A DNA stretch of 64,000 nt from Apostichopus japonicus (taxonomy: Eukaryota; Echinodermata; Holothuroidea; Aspidochirotida; Stichopodidae). This document shows positions 44,625 through 57,672 of the stretch, one piece after another. Every line of letters starts with the position of its first letter. Within the stretch, counting starts at the first letter, position 1. The stretch spans positions 13,042,001-13,106,000 of the forward strand of contig NC_092573.1 in NCBI RefSeq assembly GCF_037975245.1, written 5' to 3'. Under the pieces are notes generated by a model. It made no database searches. It was not told the origin of the DNA and saw nothing but the letters and a program-made list of their open reading frames with translations. The position numbers and the translations under genes were made by a program.

Positions 44625-47600
44625 GTTAAGAGACTGGCCTTTATCATCCCTGTAAAGTCAGAACGCGACGGTGTTTATTTCAGTCACGGTTGGCAGCCCT
44701 CTTAGGGTTTTAATCAGGAGCTTTCTATTTTATAGCTGTTGTAGGTGTCGTACCAGAAGTAATCCTTCCATTATCTTACACAGTACTAAGTCCGTCACGT
44801 TTAGGGTCCGCTAAAGTATAGCTAGAAGTTGTCAACTGACAAATCATACCCCCACGTTGATATCTGAGGGCTTGGCCTGCCAGGGTGCATGCACATTTCT
44901 ATATCATGACGCAGTTTAGACTTTGAGCTAGAAGAGGAGCAAGTTGAGCACACTGAACCGTCCGCTCGCACGGAGAAACATATCCAGATTAAAACACAGA
45001 ATTTCTTAACTGTTCTGTGTCACCTCCTTGAATCCTCCTTATTTGCACATCACCTCTACTTTGAATTATGCGCTTCCACATCAAGACATTCAAAACGATC
45101 GTGGTGACTGGAAATATGCCATAACAAGCATTGCGTTAGGTCATGTTACGTCTCGTGTGTGTCTGTGTGCTTTACTTATCTTTTCGTGTTTTTTTTTTTT
45201 CGTTTTTTTTTTTCACGGTTAAACTTTTGTGCGAATGTACAATACTCCAATTGGGGCATGGTATGCATTCATATCACATTGTTTTGGAACAATCTGGAAC
45301 TCTAAGTATTATTTCGACCCAAGAATCACCAGGCTGGCGTGGTGGCCTGAACGGTTGGAAGACAGCACTGCGCGTCGGTGTTTGTTGTCAGGCTGTGTGA
45401 ATCGCGCCGATCGGATGACAGACACTGCTTTGTTTATAATGGCATCGCCAAGGTGGAATTTTTACACGGGCCTAGGATCCCAATTCCGTATCCTCCCTTA
45501 GTTCGCAAAAGCATCCGGGAGATTACGTTTAGAGTCCGGCCTTCGGGCCAGAAGTGGGCTAGCTGACTTGCAATGGAGGGCTCACGTCGATTCGGACTGG
45601 GTTGATGTTCAACGTTCAGTGAAACCATGGCCTCGATGAGGCGTAATCTCTTGTTAATTTTAGCTTTCTGTCTTCAATTTTATAATATAATTATATAAAT
45701 TAATTATTGCCTTTTTTATTCGTCTTTTTCTCGCTTAGTTATCGCATTTTATTCAAGGTTAAATATATGCTCATGTCTGCCTAGGTTCGACTCCCCGCCG
45801 AAGCAATATTTTATTTTATTTTTTTATTATTATTATTAATATTTGGGGTGTTGTTAATATCTGCATGTCTATGCATGGTGTTTTAAGTTTGTTTCGCTTT
45901 GTTTGTCTGTTTTTTTGTTTGTTTTTTTAGGGGGAGGGGGGTGTTTGTCTCTATTTTGGTATTTTGTTTCGCGTAAACAAAGTAGGTCATTGCAATAATT
46001 TTTGCACAACTTGTCAATAGAAACCGATTCGGAACTTAAGACCTGAGTGGTAAATTTGATTTCTGTCTCGCTCGTCGCCTTTCACTGGAAATTTGAATGA
46101 AAGTATTCATAAGGACGAAAACTGTACCTGCAAAAAGAAATGCTTCTTTTGTACAGTGTAAGGCCACCGCGACATCTTTTCTGACAAGCTTGATGATATT
46201 TGTTCTTCGGGAATGTTGTGTCATTACTTAGCCTTTATATTATAAACAGTTAAGTGTGGAAACAGCTATGCTCCTGTTAGAACAACTTAACATTTCTTAA
46301 ATGCTGATTTACTGAGGCAGGCGTTTGAAAGACAGTGTGATACAAACAGGTACGGTAACGTCATAAACAATGCCACGAGCTCTCCGTGCATTAAAAACGA
46401 TCGAAATGTGCGGTATTCATGACGGTACACAAAGCAGATAATGCGGATACAGCAGACATAGCCGAGAATAAAATCTAGTAGCGTGGAGGATTCAATTATG
46501 ACATACTAGGACTTTCTACTGGTAAACTTTACTCATTGTCGAATAAATCTATATCTAATTTCTAGCTTTTGCTCTGTGTTTAACGTATTATGACCAAAAC
46601 AAATATGAAGTTCACGACAATTCCATCGGACTTGTATATTCGTTTAAAAATAGCTCCGTTTCGAATCTAACGCTCCATTGCTATGGTAACATGGTGAATA
46701 ATAGCCCTGCCGCTAATGGATATGTAGAAGATGACCATCGGTGGCGCTCTCAACTTCTCGTGCCACGTCTGGCACCTATACAAGAAGTAACCGACATATT
46801 ACTGGCGCAATCCCGACCGAACATATTTTAACTCTCCTCAGACAGACTTTTCTACACTGATCCCAGAAAGCATTAAGTGCCGTCAAAATGCCTCAGTTGC
46901 CAATAGGTACATGTCCATGACGTAACACTGTTCTCGTTGTGCAGAAAACTGAAGTCAAAAGTAAGGCATATACTGATAGGCCTAGACTAGGTATACGTTG
47001 CAGACTATACATATGCTAACTTCACAGACAGACATACATGCATTCAGACAACTTCGGGTAATGTAAAATATCACTAACCGTAATCACGTTATGTTTACTC
47101 TGTCTTCAAATGTCGTCCTTTTCTTCTCTGCAACCCCGGGCCGTCATTGGAGTCGTTCGAACAACTATATTAAGGCGAAGAACGACGTCAAGATATATCC
47201 AACGTCTAGACTACACTGCTTGCAATGGAGAGAGAACTGCCCAGTACAGTACAGTACGTGTTGATATGAACGCCTACAAAATGACAACAAATATTTTCCA
47301 TTGAAAATCCACTGTGTATGACGGTATAGTAAACACTCGTATATAGATCAACGCACACGCGCGCACGGAGGTATTATGTACGTACAGCATGCAATGCAGA
47401 CAAATATTTCGGAGCGCGCGCTTCTGATTTTGTGCTGATATTCTTGTGAGCGCTCTTGTATCACTGTTTGCATGCGCGCACGGACAAGATAGACGTCAGA
47501 CTATCACGCTGTAGCTACTAAACCTTTACTTACATGTGTACAGCAGTAGACTACTGTGATGGTTGCATGCGGCAGTTTAATTTTGTGTGCACAATATGTC

Positions 47601-47874
47601 AGCATTGTACGGTGGCTTAATAAGGACATAGGAAAGAAAAACAGTGTCCCCAAATCTCACAATGTTGTCTTTTTATCTCAAACGTTGCCTCTTTTTTTCC
47701 CTTCAAAATTTAGATCCAAAAACAAAAGTCCAAAAGTAGAGACAAAAAGTCCAAATTTTCAGATTTGAGCAGACTTGTTTCCTTTCCTATGTCCCTATTA
47801 AGCCACCGTAGTATTGTGACTATTCTATGATCAGAAAAACTGTACAAATCTAACGGAATTGCTAATGTTATAAT
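44625..47874 (+). repeat. Tandem array unit 10 (3250 bp, shortest)
   Basis: The (T)n-CG tract at 45189-45213 has only two T-runs, 16 bp shorter than the neighbours, which accounts for the length. RNA candidate 45519-45650, B-box 45784-45794, MITE 47610-47808. Confidence 0.97.
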
Positions 47875-50800
47875 GTTAAGAGACTGGCCTTTATCATCCC
47901 TGTAAAGTCAGAACGCGACGGTGTTTATTTCAGTCACGGTTGGCAGCCCTCTTAGGGTTTTAATCAGGAGCTTTCTATTTTATAGCTGTTGTAGGTGTCG
48001 TACCAGAAGTAATCCTTCCATTATCTTACACAGTACTAAGTCCGTCACGTTTAGGGTCCGCTAAAGTATAGCTAGAAGTTGTCAACTGACAAATCATACC
48101 CCCACGTTGATATCTGAGGGCTTGGCCTGCCAGGGTGCATGCACATTTCTATATCATGACGCAGTTTAGACTTTGAGCTAGAAGAGGAGCAAGTTGAGCA
48201 CACTGAACCGTCCGCTCGCACGGAGAAACATATCCAGATTAAAACACAGAATTTCTTAACTGTTCTGTGTCACCTCCTTGAATCCTCCTTATTTGCACAT
48301 CACCTCTACTTTGAATTATGCGCTTCCACATCAAGACATTCAAAACGATCGTGGTGACTGGAAATATGCCATAACAAGCATTGCGTTAGGTCATGTTACG
48401 TCTCGTGTGTGTCTGTGTGCTTTACTTATCTTTTCGTGTTTTTTTTTTTTCGTTTTTTTTTTTTTTCGTTTTTTTTTTTCACGGTTAAACTTTTGTGCGA
48501 ATGTACAATACTCCAATTGGGGCATGGTATGCATTCATATCACATTGTTTTGGAACAATCTGGAACTCTAAGTATTATTTCGACCCAAGAATCACCAGGC
48601 TGGCGTGGTGGCCTGAACGGTTGGAAGACAGCACTGCGCGTCGGTGTTTGTTGTCAGGCTGTGTGAATCGCGCCGATCGGATGACAGACACTGCTTTGTT
48701 TATAATGGCATCGCCAAGGTGGAATTTTTACACGGGCCTAGGATCCCAATTCCGTATCCTCCCTTAGTTCGCAAAAGCATCCGGGAGATTACGTTTAGAG
48801 TCCGGCCTTCGGGCCAGAAGTGGGCTAGCTGACTTGCAATGGAGGGCTCACGTCGATTCGGACTGGGTTGATGTTCAACGTTCAGTGAAACCATGGCCTC
48901 GATGAGGCGTAATCTCTTGTTAATTTTAGCTTTCTGTCTTCAATTTTATAATATAATTATATAAATTAATTATTGCCTTTTTTATTCGTCTTTTTCTCGC
49001 TTAGTTATCGCATTTTATTCAAGGTTAAATATATGCTCATGTCTGCCTAGGTTCGACTCCCCGCCGAAGCAATATTTTATTTTATTTTTTTATTATTATT
49101 ATTAATATTTGGGGTGTTGTTAATATCTGCATGTCTATGCATGGTGTTTTAAGTTTGTTTCGCTTTGTTTGTCTGTTTTTTTGTTTGTTTTTTTAGGGGG
49201 AGGGGGGTGTTTGTCTCTATTTTGGTATTTTGTTTCGCGTAAACAAAGTAGGTCATTGCAATAATTTTTGCACAACTTGTCAATAGAAACCGATTCGGAA
49301 CTTAAGACCTGAGTGGTAAATTTGATTTCTGTCTCGCTCGTCGCCTTTCACTGGAAATTTGAATGAAAGTATTCATAAGGACGAAAACTGTACCTGCAAA
49401 AAGAAATGCTTCTTTTGTACAGTGTAAGGCCACCGCGACATCTTTTCTGACAAGCTTGATGATATTTGTTCTTCGGGAATGTTGTGTCATTACTTAGCCT
49501 TTATATTATAAACAGTTAAGTGTGGAAACAGCTATGCTCCTGTTAGAACAACTTAACATTTCTTAAATGCTGATTTACTGAGGCAGGCGTTTGAAAGACA
49601 GTGTGATACAAACAGGTACGGTAACGTCATAAACAATGCCACGAGCTCTCCGTGCATTAAAAACGATCGAAATGTGCGGTATTCATGACGGTACACAAAG
49701 CAGATAATGCGGATACAGCAGACATAGCCGAGAATAAAATCTAGTAGCGTGGAGGATTCAATTATGACATACTAGGACTTTCTACTGGTAAACTTTACTC
49801 ATTGTCGAATAAATCTATATCTAATTTCTAGCTTTTGCTCTGTGTTTAACGTATTATGACCAAAACAAATATGAAGTTCACGACAATTCCATCGGACTTG
49901 TATATTCGTTTAAAAATAGCTCCGTTTCGAATCTAACGCTCCATTGCTATGGTAACATGGTGAATAATAGCCCTGCCGCTAATGGATATGTAGAAGATGA
50001 CCATCGGTGGCGCTCTCAACTTCTCGTGCCACGTCTGGCACCTATACAAGAAGTAACCGACATATTACTGGCGCAATCCCGACCGAACATATTTTAACTC
50101 TCCTCAGACAGACTTTTCTACACTGATCCCAGAAAGCATTAAGTGCCGTCAAAATGCCTCAGTTGCCAATAGGTACATGTCCATGACGTAACACTGTTCT
50201 CGTTGTGCAGAAAACTGAAGTCAAAAGTAAGGCATATACTGATAGGCCTAGACTAGGTATACGTTGCAGACTATACATATGCTAACTTCACAGACAGACA
50301 TACATGCATTCAGACAACTTCGGGTAATGTAAAATATCACTAACCGTAATCACGTTATGTTTACTCTGTCTTCAAATGTCGTCCTTTTCTTCTCTGCAAC
50401 CCCGGGCCGTCATTGGAGTCGTTCGAACAACTATATTAAGGCGAAGAACGACGTCAAGATATATCCAACGTCTAGACTACACTGCTTGCAATGGAGAGAG
50501 AACTGCCCAGTACAGTACAGTACGTGTTGATATGAACGCCTACAAAATGACAACAAATATTTTCCATTGAAAATCCACTGTGTATGACGGTATAGTAAAC
50601 ACTCGTATATAGATCAACGCACACGCGCGCACGGAGGTATTATGTACGTACAGCATGCAATGCAGACAAATATTTCGGAGCGCGCGCTTCTGATTTTGTG
50701 CTGATATTCTTGTGAGCGCTCTTGTATCACTGTTTGCATGCGCGCACGGACAAGATAGACGTCAGACTATCACGCTGTAGCTACTAAACCTTTACTTACA

Positions 50801-51140
50801 TGTGTACAGCAGTAGACTACTGTGATGGTTGCATGCGGCAGTTTAATTTTGTGTGCACAATATGTCAGCATTGTACGGTGGCTTAATAAGGACATAGGAA
50901 AGAAAAACAGTGTCCCCAAATCTCACAATGTTGTCTTTTTATCTCAAACGTTGCCTCTTTTTTTCCCTTCAAAATTTAGATCCAAAAACAAAAGTCCAAA
51001 AGTAGAGACAAAAAGTCCAAATTTTCAGATTTGAGCAGACTTGTTTCCTTTCCTATGTCCCTATTAAGCCACCGTAGTATTGTGACTATTCTATGATCAG
51101 AAAAACTGTACAAATCTAACGGAATTGCTAATGTTATAAT
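47875..51140 (+). repeat. Tandem array unit 11 (3266 bp)
   Basis: Standard 41-bp T tract 48439-48479. RNA candidate 48785-48916, B-box 49050-49060, MITE 50876-51074. Confidence 0.97.
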
Positions 51141-54100
51141 GTTAAGAGACTGGCCTTTATCATCCCTGTAAAGTCAGAACGCGACGGTGTTTATTTCAGT
51201 CACGGTTGGCAGCCCTCTTAGGGTTTTAATCAGGAGCTTTCTATTTTATAGCTGTTGTAGGTGTCGTACCAGAAGTAATCCTTCCATTATCTTACACAGT
51301 ACTAAGTCCGTCACGTTTAGGGTCCGCTAAAGTATAGCTAGAAGTTGTCAACTGACAAATCATACCCCCACGTTGATATCTGAGGGCTTGGCCTGCCAGG
51401 GTGCATGCACATTTCTATATCATGACGCAGTTTAGACTTTGAGCTAGAAGAGGAGCAAGTTGAGCACACTGAACCGTCCGCTCGCACGGAGAAACATATC
51501 CAGATTAAAACACAGAATTTCTTAACTGTTCTGTGTCACCTCCTTGAATCCTCCTTATTTGCACATCACCTCTACTTTGAATTATGCGCTTCCACATCAA
51601 GACATTCAAAACGATCGTGGTGACTGGAAATATGCCATAACAAGCATTGCGTTAGGTCATGTTACGTCTCGTGTGTGTCTGTGTGCTTTACTTATCTTTT
51701 CGTGTTTTTTTTTTTTCGTTTTTTTTTTTTTTCGTTTTTTTTTTTCACGGTTAAACTTTTGTGCGAATGTACAATACTCCAATTGGGGCATGGTATGCAT
51801 TCATATCACATTGTTTTGGAACAATCTGGAACTCTAAGTATTATTTCGACCCAAGAATCACCAGGCTGGCGTGGTGGCCTGAACGGTTGGAAGACAGCAC
51901 TGCGCGTCGGTGTTTGTTGTCAGGCTGTGTGAATCGCGCCGATCGGATGACAGACACTGCTTTGTTTATAATGGCATCGCCAAGGTGGAATTTTTACACG
52001 GGCCTAGGATCCCAATTCCGTATCCTCCCTTAGTTCGCAAAAGCATCCGGGAGATTACGTTTAGAGTCCGGCCTTCGGGCCAGAAGTGGGCTAGCTGACT
52101 TGCAAGGGAGGGCTCACGTCGATTCGGACTGGGTTGATGTTCAACGTTCAGTGAAACCATGGCCTCGATGAGGCGTAATCTCTTGTTAATTTTAGCTTTC
52201 TGTCTTCAATTTTATAATATAATTATATAAATTAATTATTGCCTTTTTTATTCGTCTTTTTCTCGCTTAGTTATCGCATTTTATTCAAGGTTAAATATAT
52301 GCTCATGTCTGCCTAGGTTCGACTCCCCGCCGAAGCAATATTTTATTTTATTTTTTTATTATTATTATTAATATTTGGGGTGTTGTTAATATCTGCATGT
52401 CTATGCATGGTGTTTTAAGTTTGTTTCGCTTTGTTTGTCTGTTTTTTTGTTTGTTTTTTTAGGGGGAGGGGGGTGTTTGTCTCTATTTTGGTATTTTGTT
52501 TCGCGTAAACAAAGTAGGTCATTGCAATAATTTTTGCACAACTTGTCAATAGAAACCGATTCGGAACTTAAGACCTGAGTGGTAAATTTGATTTCTGTCT
52601 CGCTCGTCGCCTTTCACTGGAAATTTGAATGAAAGTATTCATAAGGACGAAAACTGTACCTGCAAAAAGAAATGCTTCTTTTGTACAGTGTAAGGCCACC
52701 GCGACATCTTTTCTGACAAGCTTGATGATATTTGTTCTTCGGGAATGTTGTGTCATTACTTAGCCTTTATATTATAAACAGTTAAGTGTGGAAACAGCTA
52801 TGCTCCTGTTAGAACAACTTAACATTTCTTAAATGCTGATTTACTGAGGCAGGCGTTTGAAAGACAGTGTGATACAAACAGGTACGGTAACGTCATAAAC
52901 AATGCCACGAGCTCTCCGTGCATTAAAAACGATCGAAATGTGCGGTATTCATGACGGTACACAAAGCAGATAATGCGGATACAGCAGACATAGCCGAGAA
53001 TAAAATCTAGTAGCGTGGAGGATTCAATTATGACATACTAGGACTTTCTACTGGTAAACTTTACTCATTGTCGAATAAATCTATATCTAATTTCTAGCTT
53101 TTGCTCTGTGTTTAACGTATTATGACCAAAACAAATATGAAGTTCACGACAATTCCATCGGACTTGTATATTCGTTTAAAAATAGCTCCGTTTCGAATCT
53201 AACGCTCCATTGCTATGGTAACATGGTGAATAATAGCCCTGCCGCTAATGGATATGTAGAAGATGACCATCGGTGGCGCTCTCAACTTCTCGTGCCACGT
53301 CTGGCACCTATACAAGAAGTAACCGACATATTACTGGCGCAATCCCGACCGAACATATTTTAACTCTCCTCAGACAGACTTTTCTACACTGATCCCAGAA
53401 AGCATTAAGTGCCGTCAAAATGCCTCAGTTGCCAATAGGTACATGTCCATGACGTAACACTGTTCTCGTTGTGCAGAAAACTGAAGTCAAAAGTAAGGCA
53501 TATACTGATAGGCCTAGACTAGGTATACGTTGCAGACTATACATATGCTAACTTCACAGACAGACATACATGCATTCAGACAACTTCGGGTAATGTAAAA
53601 TATCACTAACCGTAATCACGTTATGTTTACTCTGTCTTCAAATGTCGTCCTTTTCTTCTCTGCAACCCCGGGCCGTCATTGGAGTCGTTCGAACAACTAT
53701 ATTAAGGCGAAGAACGACGTCAAGATATATCCAACGTCTAGACTACACTGCTTGCAATGGAGAGAGAACTGCCCAGTACAGTACAGTACGTGTTGATATG
53801 AACGCCTACAAAATGACAACAAATATTTTCCATTGAAAATCCACTGTGTATGACGGTATAGTAAACACTCGTATATAGATCAACGCACACGCGCGCACGG
53901 AGGTATTATGTACGTACAGCATGCAATGCAGACAAATATTTCGGAGCGCGCGCTTCTGATTTTGTGCTGATATTCTTGTGAGCGCTCTTGTATCACTGTT
54001 TGCATGCGCGCACGGACAAGATAGACGTCAGACTATCACGCTGTAGCTACTAAACCTTTACTTACATGTGTACAGCAGTAGACTACTGTGATGGTTGCAT

Positions 54101-54406
54101 GCGGCAGTTTAATTTTGTGTGCACAATATGTCAGCATTGTACGGTGGCTTAATAAGGACATAGGAAAGAAAAACAGTGTCCCCAAATCTCACAATGTTGT
54201 CTTTTTATCTCAAACGTTGCCTCTTTTTTTCCCTTCAAAATTTAGATCCAAAAACAAAAGTCCAAAAGTAGAGACAAAAAGTCCAAATTTTCAGATTTGA
54301 GCAGACTTGTTTCCTTTCCTATGTCCCTATTAAGCCACCGTAGTATTGTGACTATTCTATGATCAGAAAAACTGTACAAATCTAACGGAATTGCTAATGT
54401 TATAAT
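51141..54406 (+). repeat. Tandem array unit 12 (3266 bp)
   Basis: T tract 51705-51745, RNA candidate 52051-52182, B-box 52316-52326, MITE 54142-54340. Private T-to-G change at 52106, the only substitution noticed inside an RNA candidate; it falls in a predicted loop. Confidence 0.97.
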
Positions 54407-57400
54407 GTTAAGAGACTGGCCTTTATCATCCCTGTAAAGTCAGAACGCGACGGTGTTTATTTCAGTCACGGTTGGCAGCCCTCTTAGGGTTTTAATCAGG
54501 AGCTTTCTATTTTATAGCTGTTGTAGGTGTCGTACCAGAAGTAATCCTTCCATTATCTTACACAGTACTAAGTCCGTCACGTTTAGGGTCCGCTAAAGTA
54601 TAGCTAGAAGTTGTCAACTGACAAATCATACCCCCACGTTGATATCTGAGGGCTTGGCCTGCCAGGGTGCATGCACATTTCTATATCATGACGCAGTTTA
54701 GACTTTGAGCTAGAAGAGGAGCAAGTTGAGCACACTGAACCGTCCGCTCGCACGGAGAAACATATCCAGATTAAAACACAGAATTTCTTAACTGTTCTGT
54801 GTCACCTCCTTGAATCCTCCTTATTTGCACATCACCTCTACTTTGAATTATGCGCTTCCACATCAAGACATTCAAAACGATCGTGGTGACTGGAAATATG
54901 CCATAACAAGCATTGCGTTAGGTCATGTTACGTCTCGTGTGTGTCTGTGTGCTTTACTTATCTTTTCGTGTTTTTTTTTTTTCGTTTTTTTTTTTTTTCG
55001 TTTTTTTTTTTCACGGTTAAACTTTTGTGCGAATGTACAATACTCCAATTGGGGCATGGTATGCATTCATATCACATTGTTTTGGAACAATCTGGAACTC
55101 TAAGTATTATTTCGACCCAAGAATCACCAGGCTGGCGTGGTGGCCTGAACGGTTGGAAGACAGCACTGCGCGTCGGTGTTTGTTGTCAGGCTGTGTGAAT
55201 CGCGCCGATCGGATGACAGACACTGCTTTGTTTATAATGGCATCGCCAAGGTGGAATTTTTACACGGGCCTAGGATCCCAATTCCGTATCCTCCCTTAGT
55301 TCGCAAAAGCATCCGGGAGATTACGTTTAGAGTCCGGCCTTCGGGCCAGAAGTGGGCTAGCTGACTTGCAATGGAGGGCTCACGTCGATTCGGACTGGGT
55401 TGATGTTCAACGTTCAGTGAAACCATGGCCTCGATGAGGCGTAATCTCTTGTTAATTTTAGCTTTCTGTCTTCAATTTTATAATATAATTATATAAATTA
55501 ATTATTGCCTTTTTTATTCGTCTTTTTCTCGCTTAGTTATCGCATTTTATTCAAGGTTAAATATATGCTCATGTCTGCCTAGGTTCGACTCCCCGCCGAA
55601 GCAATATTTTATTTTATTTTTTTATTATTATTATTAATATTTGGGGTGTTGTTAATATCTGCATGTCTATGCATGGTGTTTTAAGTTTGTTTCGCTTTGT
55701 TTGTCTGTTTTTTTGTTTGTTTTTTTAGGGGGAGGGGGGTGTTTGTCTCTATTTTGGTATTTTGTTTCGCGTAAACAAAGTAGGTCATTGCAATAATTTT
55801 TGCACAACTTGTCAATAGAAACCGATTCGGAACTTAAGACCTGAGTGGTAAATTTGATTTCTGTCTCGCTCGTCGCCTTTCACTGGAAATTTGAATGAAA
55901 GTATTCATAAGGACGAAAACTGTACCTGCAAAAAGAAATGCTTCTTTTGTACAGTGTAAGGCCACCGCGACATCTTTTCTGACAAGCTTGATGATATTTG
56001 TTCTTCGGGAATGTTGTGTCATTACTTAGCCTTTATATTATAAACAGTTAAGTGTGGAAACAGCTATGCTCCTGTTAGAACAACTTAACATTTCTTAAAT
56101 GCTGATTTACTGAGGCAGGCGTTTGAAAGACAGTGTGATACAAACAGGTACGGTAACGTCATAAACAATGCCACGAGCTCTCCGTGCATTAAAAACGATC
56201 GAAATGTGCGGTATTCATGACGGTACACAAAGCAGATAATGCGGATACAGCAGACATAGCCGAGAATAAAATCTAGTAGCGTGGAGGATTCAATTATGAC
56301 ATACTAGGACTTTCTACTGGTAAACTTTACTCATTGTCGAATAAATCTATATCTAATTTCTAGCTTTTGCTCTGTGTTTAACGTATTATGACCAAAACAA
56401 ATATGAAGTTCACGACAATTCCATCGGACTTGTATATTCGTTTAAAAATAGCTCCGTTTCGAATCTAACGCTCCATTGCTATGGTAACATGGTGAATAAT
56501 AGCCCTGCCGCTAATGGATATGTAGAAGATGACCATCGGTGGCGCTCTCAACTTCTCGTGCCACGTCTGGCACCTATACAAGAAGTAACCGACATATTAC
56601 TGGCGCAATCCCGACCGAACATATTTTAACTCTCCTCAGACAGACTTTTCTACACTGATCCCAGAAAGCATTAAGTGCCGTCAAAATGCCTCAGTTGCCA
56701 ATAGGTACATGTCCATGACGTAACACTGTTCTCGTTGTGCAGAAAACTGAAGTCAAAAGTAAGGCATATACTGATAGGCCTAGACTAGGTATACGTTGCA
56801 GACTATACATATGCTAACTTCACAGACAGACATACATGCATTCAGACAACTTCGGGTAATGTAAAATATCACTAACCGTAATCACGTTATGTTTACTCTG
56901 TCTTCAAATGTCGTCCTTTTCTTCTCTGCAACCCCGGGCCGTCATTGGAGTCGTTCGAACAACTATATTAAGGCGAAGAACGACGTCAAGATATATCCAA
57001 CGTCTAGACTACACTGCTTGCAATGGAGAGAGAACTGCCCAGTACAGTACAGTACGTGTTGATATGAACGCCTACAAAATGACAACAAATATTTTCCATT
57101 GAAAATCCACTGTGTATGACGGTATAGTAAACACTCGTATATAGATCAACGCACACGCGCGCACGGAGGTATTATGTACGTACAGCATGCAATGCAGACA
57201 AATATTTCGGAGCGCGCGCTTCTGATTTTGTGCTGATATTCTTGTGAGCGCTCTTGTATCACTGTTTGCATGCGCGCACGGACAAGATAGACGTCAGACT
57301 ATCACGCTGTAGCTACTAAACCTTTACTTACATGTGTACAGCAGTAGACTACTGTGATGGTTGCATGCGGCAGTTTAATTTTGTGTGCACAATATGTCAG

Positions 57401-57672
57401 CATTGTACGGTGGCTTAATAAGGACATAGGAAAGAAAAACAGTGTCCCCAAATCTCACAATGTTGTCTTTTTATCTCAAACGTTGCCTCTTTTTTTCCCT
57501 TCAAAATTTAGATCCAAAAACAAAAGTCCAAAAGTAGAGACAAAAAGTCCAAATTTTCAGATTTGAGCAGACTTGTTTCCTTTCCTATGTCCCTATTAAG
57601 CCACCGTAGTATTGTGACTATTCTATGATCAGAAAAACTGTACAAATCTAACGGAATTGCTAATGTTATAAT
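54407..57672 (+). repeat. Tandem array unit 13 (3266 bp)
   Basis: T tract 54971-55011, RNA candidate 55317-55448, B-box 55582-55592, MITE 57408-57606. Confidence 0.97.
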
